A stretch of 64,000 nt of DNA from Flavobacterium sp. GTDB lineage: Bacteria > Bacteroidota > Bacteroidia > Flavobacteriales > Flavobacteriaceae. Below the pieces are notes generated by a model that was not told the DNA's origin, did not search any database, and worked only from the letters and a program-made list of their open reading frames with translations. Numbering within the stretch: position 1 is the first letter of the stretch; the number at the start of each line of letters is the position of its first letter. Of the stretch, positions 1 to 7,275 are shown piece after piece. Location: assembly GCA_016714905.1 (NCBI GenBank), contig JADKBW010000015.1, forward strand, positions 15,977 through 79,976. The letters run 5' to 3'. Both the position numbers and the translations under genes were made by a program.

Positions 1-31
1 AGCAGTAGAAAAAGTGATGAAAAGAAAATAA
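1..31 (+). CDS. 3' end of an unidentified gene (partial)
   Basis: The second reading frame is open from the window edge and ends at TAA 29-31, encoding AVEKVMKRK. It is followed within 13 bases by a strong terminator, which fits the tail of a plus-strand gene. Nothing can be said about its function. The other two plus frames also close within 36 bases, so the choice of frame rests only on the basic C-terminus and the spacing to the terminator. Confidence 0.35.
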   Translation, partial: AVEKVMKRK

Positions 32-43
32 ATTGAAAACCAT

Positions 44-75
44 AAAAAAACCGATTTTTTCAAATCGGTTTTTTT
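44..75. terminator. Bidirectional intrinsic terminator
   Basis: An A-tract and ACCGATTT pair with AAATCGGT and a T-tract around a four-base loop. The A/T flanks make it usable from both sides. It sits between the partial plus-strand gene and the convergent lipoprotein gene ending at 83. Confidence 0.85.
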
Positions 76-82
76 ATTTTAT

Positions 83-1030
83 TTAGTTACAGGTCGGATC
101 CAGATGTTTCTTCAGCCCTGTTGTTGTGCCACTGCAATCTAAAATTTGATCGTAACTAGAGGGTACAACTCCGTCAATTTTTATTTCATTTTTGGTGAGA
201 TAGCTGTCGCCATCATCATCCACATCATATAAATTTTGAACGCCATCGCCATCGGTGTCATCATTGGTAAAATCACCATCTCCGTTTAAATCTTCGTCGT
301 TAGACAGAATGCCGTCTTGGTCTTGATCAGTATATTTTACATCGTACAATTTAAAACTAAATACCAAGGGTGAATAAGACGGAATCCCAGGTTGTGGGAC
401 ATTGAAATAACCCAAACCAGAAGGAATAAACAGGATTCCCGCACCAAAATCCGCATAGGAAGTGGGTTCTCCAGGCACATCGATCTTCTGCCCTGCTTTA
501 AATAAAGGTAATATTTCTCTCCATCCTCTAACCGCTGTATCCAATCTCAAAAACTCTGTTGGAAAAGGTGTATACTCAAATTGTGTAGCCAGTAATGTAG
601 TTATGAGTACTTCGTTTACAGTTTCCGTTTTATAACTTAAGTACGTACCGTTGTAACTTGCCAGGACAGAATCTGCTTTCGAAGGTGTAATACCCGTTTC
701 GTAATCTGCTCTTAATTTGAAATAATATATTTTGTACGTAATATCATTTGACTCTACTTCTTTGACTAACAACTTAGGATAAGTCTCACTGTTGAGATAA
801 GACATCATCGAACGTTGATCTGTAGGATTAGTAATTTTAGAAATAGTAACCTCTTCATTCTCATAATTAAGATAATGTGTGTCTAAATAATCTTCAATTA
901 TCGCAATATCCTCTGCATATTGAACGTCAAAAGCTCTAACTGGTACCGCAGTTAAGCTATCTGCCTTGTTACAAGAAAATAAAATAAAGACCGAACAGAA
1001 AAGACTAAAATATAACTTAAATTTGTTCAT
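83..1030 (-). CDS. FKBP-type peptidyl-prolyl isomerase lipoprotein with acidic Ca-binding repeats
   Basis: This 315-residue protein starts with a lipoprotein leader ending in FSC (Cys about residue 20), so it should be lipid-anchored in the envelope. Residues about 100-230 look like an FKBP-type PPIase domain: the segment with GWREILPLFKAGQ and ILFIPSGLGYF matches the FKBP pattern of G-W-E-L, then the IPP-LAYG strand. The C-terminal part (about 232-285) carries D-x-D-x-D-G runs such as DQDQDGI, DLNGDGD, DTDGDG and DDDGD, typical of thrombospondin type 3 or EF-hand-like calcium sites. The likely role is folding of exported proteins, with Ca binding structural. The PPIase active site looks divergent, so activity is inferred only. 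Monocistronic; convergent with the upstream terminator. Confidence 0.75.
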   Translation of the reverse strand: MNKFKLYFSLFCSVFILFSCNKADSLTAVPVRAFDVQYAEDIAIIEDYLDTHYLNYENEEVTISKITNPTDQRSMMSYLNSETYPKLLVKEVESNDITYKIYYFKLRADYETGITPSKADSVLASYNGTYLSYKTETVNEVLITTLLATQFEYTPFPTEFLRLDTAVRGWREILPLFKAGQKIDVPGEPTSYADFGAGILFIPSGLGYFNVPQPGIPSYSPLVFSFKLYDVKYTDQDQDGILSNDEDLNGDGDFTNDDTDGDGVQNLYDVDDDGDSYLTKNEIKIDGVVPSSYDQILDCSGTTTGLKKHLDPTCN

Positions 1031-1108
1031 TACAGCTGAAATTTAGGAGCGCAAGTTACAATATTGATTTATGTTTGTAAATAATTTAACGTCTATTTTT
1101 GAAAAAAT

Positions 1109-1492
1109 ATGAGAGTGGATAAATATCTATGGTGCGTTCGCTATTACAAGACTAGGAACATGGTTACAGAAGCATGTAAAAAAAATCACATTACCGTCAA
1201 TGGCCAAATTGCAAAGGCTTCTAAAGAAGTTTTTCCAACGGACCAAATCACTTTTCGAAAAGACCAAATCACACAAACCATTGTTGTTTTAGACGTGCCT
1301 GAAAACCGAGTCGCCGCTAAATTGGTAGATATTTACCGCAGGAATGAAACGCCTGTAGAAGTCTATCAACATTTAGAACTCTTGAAATTATCGAAAGAGC
1401 ATTATCGCAAAACTGGTGATGGAAGGCCAACTAAAAAAGATCGAAGAGACTTGACCGATTTTGAAATCGAAAATGAACACGAAGAAGAATAA
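1109..1492 (+). CDS. S4 domain RNA-binding protein, Hsp15-like
   Basis: The 127-residue protein opens with MRVDKYLWCVRYYKTRN, the hallmark start of the S4 RNA-binding fold in the Hsp15 (HslR) family, and continues with a basic C-terminal tail (GDGRPTKKDRRD). In E. coli, Hsp15 binds stalled 50S subunits carrying peptidyl-tRNA and helps recycle them; the same role is inferred here. The length matches the family. The start ATG at 1109 leaves no residues before the conserved R-x-D-K-Y-L core. The next gene begins 12 bases after the stop, across a run of A, so the two are probably co-transcribed. Confidence 0.85.
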   Translation: MRVDKYLWCVRYYKTRNMVTEACKKNHITVNGQIAKASKEVFPTDQITFRKDQITQTIVVLDVPENRVAAKLVDIYRRNETPVEVYQHLELLKLSKEHYRKTGDGRPTKKDRRDLTDFEIENEHEEE

Positions 1493-1504
1493 AAAAAAAA
1501 AAAA

Positions 1505-1999
1505 ATGGAAAACAAAATTCTAACCCACTCCGAGATTGAACATAAAATTAGGCGAATTGCCTATCAAATCTACGAAACGTTTGTAAATGAAGAAACCGTT
1601 ATACTTGCGGGCATTGCTTCCAATGGTTTTGTTTTTGCGCAAAAAATCGCAAAAGTACTTGAAGAAATCTCGCCTTTGAAAATTGTTTTGTGCGAAGTGT
1701 TTATTGATAAGAGTAAACCAAATGCGCCAATTACCACTTCCATTTCACAAAAAGACTACGAAAATAAAGGGCTCGTCTTAGTCGATGACGTATTAAATTC
1801 TGGAACAACATTAGTTTATGGAGTAAAACACTTTTTAGAAGTGCCGCTTGCGAAGTTTAAGACCGCGGTATTGGTTGACCGAAACCACAAAAAATATCCT
1901 GTAAAAGCTGATTTTAAAGGAATTTCATTGAGCACTTCACTCCAAGAGCACGTGCAGGTCGTTTTTGATAGCAAAGGTGATTACGCGTATTTAAATTAA
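1505..1999 (+). CDS. Phosphoribosyltransferase domain protein (PyrR-like)
   Basis: A 164-residue type I phosphoribosyltransferase fold. The PRPP-binding loop is seen as VLVDDVLNSGTT at about residues 91-102, with the two acidic residues followed by the small-residue T/S loop. It resembles the PyrR/hypoxanthine PRT branch in size and in the N-terminal helix-rich part. Substrate is not determinable from the sequence; candidates are uracil or a purine base. A regulatory PyrR role is possible, but no pyr attenuator is seen. It follows the S4 gene closely. Its 3' end overlaps the convergent shikimate kinase gene by 9 bases. Confidence 0.8.
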   Translation: MENKILTHSEIEHKIRRIAYQIYETFVNEETVILAGIASNGFVFAQKIAKVLEEISPLKIVLCEVFIDKSKPNAPITTSISQKDYENKGLVLVDDVLNSGTTLVYGVKHFLEVPLAKFKTAVLVDRNHKKYPVKADFKGISLSTSLQEHVQVVFDSKGDYAYLN

Positions 2000-2506
2000 G
2001 AGATTTTCGATTTCCGAAACAATTTCTTGCGGTGATTTCAAATCAGTTTGTATTGCATAAGTCGCTTGGTTATAAAAATAGCTTCTTTCAAAGAGATGTT
2101 GCGCAATAAAATCTTTGAGTCCTTCGTCACTTTGATTACCCAATAATGGCCTAGTAATTTTTTCAGCTTTTAAGCGCAGATATAACTGATCAATAGATGC
2201 CTTTAGATATATCGAAACAATTCCATCTCCATTTAAATATAGATGATTATTGGCATAGCAAGGAGTTCCTCCTCCAAGGCTTAGGACAAATGATTCGGTC
2301 GAATGCATCATTTCCTTAAAAACTTGGTGCTCAATCTTTCGAAAATAGATTTCGCCTTTAGTTTTAAATAGGGAAGAAATAGTCATTCTTTCTTTTTCTT
2401 GGATGTGTTGATCCAAATCAAAGCAAGGAAGTTGCAACTTTTCTGACAAAAAAGCAGCAATTGTTGACTTCCCCGAACCCATATAACCCAGTAAAATTAT
2501 TTTCAT
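1991..2506 (-). CDS. aroK: Shikimate kinase
   Basis: Phosphorylates shikimate with ATP in the chorismate pathway (cytoplasm). The 171 residues fit the family. Walker A is GYMGSGKST at residues 7-15, the shikimate-binding DxD is D30-L-D32, the following KGE and FRKIE stretch holds the substrate-binding Arg, and LGGGTPC at about 78-84 is the substrate-binding Gly-rich loop. RPLL at about 120 supplies the lid Arg. The ATG at 2506 sits directly before the P-loop strand, as expected. It overlaps the tail of the convergent phosphoribosyltransferase gene by 9 bases, so no separate terminator is present. Confidence 0.93.
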   Translation of the reverse strand: MKIILLGYMGSGKSTIAAFLSEKLQLPCFDLDQHIQEKERMTISSLFKTKGEIYFRKIEHQVFKEMMHSTESFVLSLGGGTPCYANNHLYLNGDGIVSIYLKASIDQLYLRLKAEKITRPLLGNQSDEGLKDFIAQHLFERSYFYNQATYAIQTDLKSPQEIVSEIENLLI

Positions 2507-2581
2507 GATTAGAATAAAACCTTATATATTAAGGGGTTAAAAGCAAATAGTAAAAAAACCCAAATTTAAAATAAAATAGCT

Positions 2582-2612
2582 TTGAAAAATAAATAATAAG
2601 ACCTTATATTTG
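2582..2612 (+). promoter_or_regulatory. Bacteroidota-type promoter of the tRNA-Lys genes
   Basis: TTG at 2582-2584, a 20-base spacer and TATATTTG at 2605-2612 match the Bacteroidota housekeeping sigma consensus (TTG, about 19, TAnnTTTG). Transcription would start about 7 bases on, some 18 bases before the first tRNA. Confidence 0.75.
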
Positions 2613-2637
2613 CACCCGCGTTAGAGAAAAGATAATT

Positions 2638-2710
2638 GACTTGGTAGCTCAGTTGGTAGAGCACATCACTTTTAATGATGGGGTCCTGGGTTCGAGCCCC
2701 AGCCAGGTCA
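2638..2710 (+). tRNA. tRNA-Lys (anticodon TTT), copy 1
   Basis: A 73-base cloverleaf. Acceptor GACTTGG pairs with CCAGGTC and the discriminator is A. The D-stem is GCTC/GAGC. The anticodon stem CATCA/TGATG holds the loop CTTTTAA (anticodon TTT at 34-36). The T-arm is CTGGG-TTCGAGC-CCCAG. The 3' CCA is not encoded. Confidence 0.97.
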
Positions 2711-2736
2711 CAAATTTTCCGCTTTTCTCTAATTTC

Positions 2737-2809
2737 GACTTGGTAGCTCAGTTGGTAGAGCACATCACTTTTAATGATGGGGTCCTGGGTTCGAGCCCCA
2801 GCCAGGTCA
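2737..2809 (+). tRNA. tRNA-Lys (anticodon TTT), copy 2
   Basis: All 73 bases are identical to copy 1, which lies 26 bases upstream. The same cloverleaf pairs and the 3' CCA is again not encoded. The two are probably transcribed together from the promoter at 2582-2612. Confidence 0.97.
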
Positions 2810-2816
2810 CAGCAAG

Positions 2817-2846
2817 TCGTCCGCCATAGGCGGATGATTTTTTTTT
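2817..2846 (+). terminator. Terminator after the tRNA-Lys pair
   Basis: TCGTCCGCC pairs with GGCGGATGA around the loop ATA, followed by nine T residues. It separates the tRNA-Lys pair from tRNA-Leu, though the Leu gene starts only two bases later. Confidence 0.8.
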
Positions 2847-2847
2847 A

Positions 2848-2931
2848 GGCCACGTGGAGAAATTGGTAGACTTGCCAGCTTGAGGGGCTGGTGTTCGAAA
2901 GGACGTGTGGGTTCGAATCCCATCGTGGTCA
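2848..2931 (+). tRNA. tRNA-Leu (anticodon GAG)
   Basis: An 84-base class II tRNA with a long variable arm. Acceptor GGCCACG pairs with CGTGGTC and the discriminator is A. The anticodon stem CCAGC/GCTGG holds the loop TTGAGGG (anticodon GAG). The T-arm is GTGGG-TTCGAAT-CCCAT. The 3' CCA is not encoded. It is followed by the repeat region discussed separately. Confidence 0.95.
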
Positions 2932-2950
2932 CGAATGCATACTCAAAAAA

Positions 2951-3310
2951 GAAAAAACGCCAAGCTCGCTTGAGCGTTTTTTTGTTTTGAGGATTCTCAA
3001 AGCGGAGCTTTGTGGGATGGACGCAGTCAATCCTATCAGAGTCGAAAATAGATGTTGTTAAAGACAATCTGACGTTTTTGTTTTGAGTTCCAAACGACTG
3101 GGGATGGACGGAGTCAATCACAATCTTGGTGGAAAATAAATGTATAAAGTAAGAAAAAACGCCAAGTTCACTTGAGCGTTTTTTTGTTTTGAGGATTCTC
3201 AAAGCGGAGCTTTGGGGGATGGACGGAGTCAATCCCAATCTCGGTGGAAAATAAATGTATAAAGTAAGAAAAAACGCCAAGTTCACTTGAGCGTTTTTTT
3301 GTTTTGAGTA
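2951..3310 (+). repeat. Tandem imperfect repeats, each carrying a terminator hairpin
   Basis: Three near-identical hairpins of the form AAAACGCCAAG-loop-CTTGAGCGTTTT occur at 2952-2983, 3154-3185 and 3269-3300. The second and third copies are identical over about 63 bases (3131-3193 and 3246-3308, period 115). Between them lie repeated blocks with GGATTCTCAAAGCGGAGCTTTG and GGATGGACGGAGTCAATC. No gene of credible composition lies here; the long open frame across it simply translates the repeat three times. It may be decayed duplications of the tRNA-Leu 3' flank and terminator. Confidence 0.85.
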
Positions 3311-3372
3311 TTGCTTCGCCAGTTCGCTAACGCTCGTGTCTCAAAGCGGAGCTTTGGGGGAAGCAAAGCTAA

Positions 3373-3385
3373 CCCATCGTGGTCA
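3373..3385 (+). repeat. 13-base duplicate of the tRNA-Leu 3' end (att-like)
   Basis: CCCATCGTGGTCA is an exact copy of the last 13 bases of tRNA-Leu (2919-2931), 454 bases downstream. It marks the far edge of the repeat block, as an attachment-site duplication or an old tRNA duplication would. Confidence 0.5.
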
Positions 3386-3506
3386 ATCGATTCGAAAACA
3401 TAAGACGCAGTCAATCGCATTAGATTCTATTCTTAGAGTTTTTACTTCATACCTTAAAAGTATTTTCTAAAATTAATCCTAAAATACATCCAACAACACA
3501 TTTTTT

Positions 3507-3524
3507 GTTTACTTTTGTTTAAAC
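3507..3524 (+). promoter_or_regulatory. Candidate promoter -7 element and operator of the carotenoid regulator
   Basis: TACTTTTG at 3510-3517 fits the -7 consensus TAnnTTTG about 21 bases before the ATG at 3539. It lies inside an inverted repeat GTTTA-N8-TAAAC (3507-3511 and 3520-3524) that a dimeric MerR-type repressor could bind. No clear -33 TTG is seen upstream. The operator role is inference. Confidence 0.4.
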
Positions 3525-3538
3525 TTTTTCGAATAAAA

Positions 3539-4435
3539 ATGAACAACGTAAAAAATGTATTCAGTATAAAAGACCTGGAGAATCTATCAGGGATTAAGGC
3601 GCACACCATTCGCATCTGGGAAAAAAGATACAATGTTTTGGAGCCAACAAGAACTGATACTAACATCCGGTTATACGATTTAGCCAGTTTACAAAAGCTG
3701 CTAAACATTACTTTGCTTCACAATCACGGTTATAAAATCTCGAAAATTTCCAAGTATCCACCAGAGAAAATTCCACAATTGGTCCGTGAAATTATATCTG
3801 AAAAAAGCGCAAAAAGTCATGCAATAAGCGCCTTTAAGATGGCCATGATGAATTTTGATCAAACAAAATTCTTCTCCACTTACAACACCTTATTAGCTGA
3901 AAAATCATTCAGAGAAGTTTTCTACGAAGTATTTATTCCTTTGATGACTGAGCTCGGTTTGTTGTGGCAATCAGATACAATCACACCAGCTCATGAGCAT
4001 TTTATTAGTTACCTGATTAAGCAAAAACTACTGATTAATACTGAGAAAGTTCAAGTATTAGAACCAACAAAACAAGATAAGGTTTTTGTGCTCTATTTAC
4101 CGATGAATGAAATTCACGAATTGGGACTGATGTATTTGAATTATGAAATATTACTTCATGGCTACAAAACAATTTACTTGGGCGAAAGCGTTCCGACCGA
4201 AAGTCTTGTAGACTTAAACAAATATTTTGACTCGATTGTTTTTGTTTCTTACATGACTGTTCAGCCCGACAAAGAACATGTAAACAATTATATCAAGGAA
4301 ATTCAAGAAAAAGTGCTACAAGACGATTCCGAAATATGGCTGATTGGTCGGATGGTTGATGAAATTAAACCATCAACGTTAAATGGTGCTACCAGAGTAT
4401 TTAGCTCAATCGCAAATTTAGTAGAGGAATTGTAG
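3539..4435 (+). CDS. CarH/LitR-like MerR regulator with B12-binding domain (putative photoreceptor)
   Basis: Residues about 1-75 form a MerR winged helix (SIKDLENLSGIKAHTIRIWEKRY and the wing NIRLYDLASLQ). The rest is a cobalamin-binding module: a four-helix part with the W-x9-EH signature (W143, E153, H154) and a Rossmann part with E191-x-H193-x-x-G196. Both are diagnostic of CarH-type repressors, which bind adenosylcobalamin in the dark and release DNA on light. I start at 3539 (MNNVKN, 298 residues); an in-frame ATG at 3515 adds eight residues but overlaps the likely promoter. crtI follows 41 bases later, so it probably autoregulates and controls the carotenoid operon. The family residue adjacent to the Trp (His in Thermus CarH) is Gln here. 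Confidence 0.85.
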   Translation: MNNVKNVFSIKDLENLSGIKAHTIRIWEKRYNVLEPTRTDTNIRLYDLASLQKLLNITLLHNHGYKISKISKYPPEKIPQLVREIISEKSAKSHAISAFKMAMMNFDQTKFFSTYNTLLAEKSFREVFYEVFIPLMTELGLLWQSDTITPAHEHFISYLIKQKLLINTEKVQVLEPTKQDKVFVLYLPMNEIHELGLMYLNYEILLHGYKTIYLGESVPTESLVDLNKYFDSIVFVSYMTVQPDKEHVNNYIKEIQEKVLQDDSEIWLIGRMVDEIKPSTLNGATRVFSSIANLVEEL

Positions 4436-4476
4436 CAAAAATTTCTGTTTGATTTATTAATATCCATCCACCAAGA

Positions 4477-5939
4477 ATGATTTCTAAAGACATTAAAATA
4501 ATTGGCTCTGGCTTTTCTGCTTTGGCAGCTTCATGCTATTTGGCAAAACAAGGACATCAGGTAACCGTTTATGAAAAAAACCCTACTATTGGTGGACGAG
4601 CGCGACAATTAAAAAAAGACGGTTTTACCTTTGATATCGGTCCAACTTGGTATTGGATGCCCGATGTATTCGAGCGATTTTTTGCCGACTTCAACAAAAA
4701 ACCCTCCGACTACTATCAATTGCAGAAATTGTCACCAGCGTATCAAGTATATTTTGGAATCAACGAATTTGTCACCATTGCCGATAATCTAGATGAAATC
4801 ATTCAAACTTTTGAGTCGATCGAGAAAGGTAGTGGCGCAATATTAGCCGATTTTATGGCGGAAGCGAAAAGCAACTACGACATCGCCATCAAGGATTTAG
4901 TTTACAATCCAGGCGTTTCTCCATTAGAGTTAGTGACACTTGAAACTGCTAAAAAAGTAGGTCAATTTTTCAGTAACATCAGCAAAGATGTGCGCAAAAG
5001 ATTCAAAAATAAAAAGCTAATCCAAATCTTAGAATTCCCTGTTTTGTTTCTTGGCGCTAAACCTTCGGACACACCTTCTTTCTATAGTTTTATGAATTAC
5101 GCTGACTTTGGTTTGGGCACCTGGCATCCAAAAAACGGGATGTACAGCGTTGTGTTGGCAATGGAAAAATTAGCTTTAGAACTTGGCGTGAAAATTCACA
5201 CAAACAGCAATATATCTAAAATACTAGTTTCTCAAAAGAAAGCCAGCGGTTTGATTGTCAATGGGGAAAACATCTCTGCTGATATTATCTTAAGCGGAGC
5301 CGACTATCACCATACCGAAACCCTATTAGATCTTGAAGACCGCGCTTACTCGGAAAAATATTGGGAAAGCAAAACTTTTGCGCCTTCTTCGCTCCTTTTT
5401 TACGTTGGTTTTGATAAAAAAATAAAAAATGTAGAACATCACTCGCTCTTTTTTGATGTCGATTTTGACGTGCATGCATCTGATATTTATGATGATCCGA
5501 AATGGCGGAAAATCCATTGTTTTACGCTAGTTTTCCATCAAAAACAGATGGTAATGCTGCTCCTGAAGGAAAAGAAGCTGCGATCTTTCTGATACCACTT
5601 GCGCCTGGAATTGAAGATAATGAGGATATAAGAAATCGATATTTTGAAAAAATAATAACCCGTTTAGAAAATTTAACACAACAAGAATTAAAAAATAGTA
5701 TTATTTTTAAGGAATCTTTTTGTGTGAATGACTTTATCAAAGATTATAATTCATACAAAGGAAATGCATACGGAATGGCAAATACCCTACTTCAAACCGC
5801 ATTTCTACGACCAAAATTAAAAAGTAAAAAAGTAAAGGATTTATATTTTACCGGACAATTAACTGTTCCCGGTCCAGGAGTACCTCCCGCTTTAATCTCA
5901 GGAAAATTAGTAGCGGAATTAATTGAAAAACACCTTTAA
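4477..5939 (+). CDS. crtI: Phytoene desaturase (frame broken by a 1-base deletion)
   Basis: CrtI desaturates 15-cis-phytoene to lycopene using FAD. The N-terminus has the dinucleotide fold IIGSGFSALAASCYLAKQG followed by E and GGRARQ, and the C-terminus carries GPGVPPALISGKL, the family's FAD-binding signature. The frame breaks at 5506: GATCCGAAATGG-CGG should read tgg-ccg-gaa-aat-cca (W-P-E-N-P), so one C is missing. Restoring it gives 487 residues, the normal length. A separate short plus-strand open frame from 5502 is just the continuation of this gene. It is followed by crtB after two bases. The break may be a sequence error (see findings); otherwise the enzyme would lack its last third. 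Confidence 0.9.
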
Positions 5940-5941
5940 GC

Positions 5942-6781
5942 ATGAAATCTATTTTTGACACCATTTCATTTGAATGCAGCAGGAATGTTACTAAAACGTA
6001 CAGTACTTCCTTTTCTTCTGCAGTTCGCATGTTAGCGCCAAGCATTCGACAGGACATCTATAATATTTATGGTTTTGTGCGATTTGCTGATGAAATTGTG
6101 GATAGCTTTCACGACTATAATAAAGAAGAATTGTTTGATCTTTTTCAGATAGATTTAGATGCGGCGTTAAAAAATAAAATTAGTCTGAATCCGATTTTGA
6201 ATTCATTCCAGCATACGGTTACAAAATACAATATTCCTTATGAGTTGATTGCTGCTTTTATGAAAAGCATGAAATTAGACTTGACAAAAATGACCTACAC
6301 GACCCAAGAGGAATACAATGAATATATTTATGGCTCGGCAGATGTAGTTGGGTTGATGTGTCTCAAAGTTTTTGTCAATGGCGACAACGCAAAATATGAC
6401 GCATTAAAAGAAGCTGCAATGCGTTTGGGGTCTGCATTTCAAAAGGTAAATTTTTTACGCGATCTAAAAGCGGATTTTGAAGGATTAAATAGAACTTATT
6501 TTCCAGAAACAGACTTGAATCAACTGAATGAAGCATCGAAAATTAAAATCATTCAAGAAATAGAAGCCGACTTTAAGGCTGGATTTGAAGGCATCATCAA
6601 TTTGCCTTTAGAAGCAAAGTTTGGCGTTTACACCGCCTACGTTTATTACAAAAAATTATTATACAAATTAAGCAAAACACCATCAGCAGAAATAAAGAAC
6701 ACCCGAATTAGGGTTCCAGATTATGAAAAAGTGGGGCTTTTTGCCAAATGTTATTTTAGTTACAAATTGAACATTATATAA
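5942..6781 (+). CDS. crtB: Phytoene synthase
   Basis: Condenses two geranylgeranyl diphosphates to phytoene, the first committed carotenoid step. The 279-residue protein belongs to the squalene/phytoene synthase family. The first Asp-rich motif is DEIVD at residues 50-54, with the conserved YGFVRFAD just before it. The second lies in QKVNFLRDLKAD at about 165-176. The ATG is two bases after the crtI stop, so translation is probably coupled. No frame problem. Its product feeds the desaturase encoded just upstream. Confidence 0.95.
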   Translation: MKSIFDTISFECSRNVTKTYSTSFSSAVRMLAPSIRQDIYNIYGFVRFADEIVDSFHDYNKEELFDLFQIDLDAALKNKISLNPILNSFQHTVTKYNIPYELIAAFMKSMKLDLTKMTYTTQEEYNEYIYGSADVVGLMCLKVFVNGDNAKYDALKEAAMRLGSAFQKVNFLRDLKADFEGLNRTYFPETDLNQLNEASKIKIIQEIEADFKAGFEGIINLPLEAKFGVYTAYVYYKKLLYKLSKTPSAEIKNTRIRVPDYEKVGLFAKCYFSYKLNII

Positions 6782-6793
6782 AAACAAACAATC

Positions 6794-7237
6794 ATGTGGG
6801 TACATATCCTCGTCTTCTTAGTTACTTTTTGCTTCATGGAATTTATGGCTTGGTTTAGTCACAAATACATTATGCACGGATTTTTATGGAGTTTACATGC
6901 AGACCACCACAAAAAAGATCACGATTCGTGGTTCGAAAGAAACGATGCTTTTTTTATTTTTTATGCGGTAGTCAGTATGATTTTCTTTTCGCTTTGGCGG
7001 TACGACATATTCAACCTAGGATTGGCGATTGGCTTAGGGATTTTCGCTTATGGTTGGACCTACTTTCTGGTTCATGATATTTTCATTCACCAACGATTTA
7101 AGTTGTTTAGAAACGCCAACAATATCTATGCAAAAGCGGTTCGAAGAGCGCACAAGATGCATCATAAACATGTCGGGAAAGAACATGGAGAATGTTTTGG
7201 AATGTTATTCGTACCATTCAAATACTTCAAGAAATAA
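6794..7237 (+). CDS. crtZ: Beta-carotene hydroxylase (fatty acid hydroxylase superfamily)
   Basis: A 147-residue integral membrane di-iron hydroxylase that adds 3-hydroxyls to the beta-ionone rings, giving zeaxanthin. The histidine clusters are visible in order: HKYIMHG, HADHHKKDH, HDIFIH and HKMHHKH, followed by EHGECFG. Membrane segments flank them at the N-terminus and about residues 55-95. The start follows crtB by 12 bases, and a strong terminator follows, so the operon ends here. No lycopene cyclase (crtY) is present in the operon although CrtZ needs a cyclised substrate, so a cyclase must be encoded elsewhere. Confidence 0.92.
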   Translation: MWVHILVFLVTFCFMEFMAWFSHKYIMHGFLWSLHADHHKKDHDSWFERNDAFFIFYAVVSMIFFSLWRYDIFNLGLAIGLGIFAYGWTYFLVHDIFIHQRFKLFRNANNIYAKAVRRAHKMHHKHVGKEHGECFGMLFVPFKYFKK

Positions 7238-7240
7238 ATA

Positions 7241-7273
7241 AAAAAAGCCTTCTGTTTTAGAAGGCTTTTTTTT
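7241..7273. terminator. Bidirectional terminator after crtZ
   Basis: AAAAAAGCCTTCT pairs with AGAAGGCTTTTTT around GTTTT, closing the carotenoid operon and the convergent DUF4252 operon. Confidence 0.9.
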
Positions 7274-7275
7274 AT

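Noticed and set aside
2566..2829. Open frames on both strands over the tRNA-Lys genes
   Set aside because: They translate the two identical tRNA genes and their flanks; the cloverleaf structure explains the sequence.
2807..3286. 159-residue minus-strand open frame in the repeat block
   Set aside because: It repeats the same translated segment three times because it runs through tandem repeats, and it overlaps the tRNA-Leu gene. No family resemblance.
5495..5520. Programmed frameshift in crtI
   Set aside because: No slippery heptamer is seen and CrtI is not known to be frameshifted; similar breaks occur in unrelated genes throughout the window.
5502..5939. Separate small protein downstream of a truncated crtI
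   Set aside because: It carries the conserved C-terminal FAD signature of CrtI and is joined by adding one base, so it is the end of crtI.
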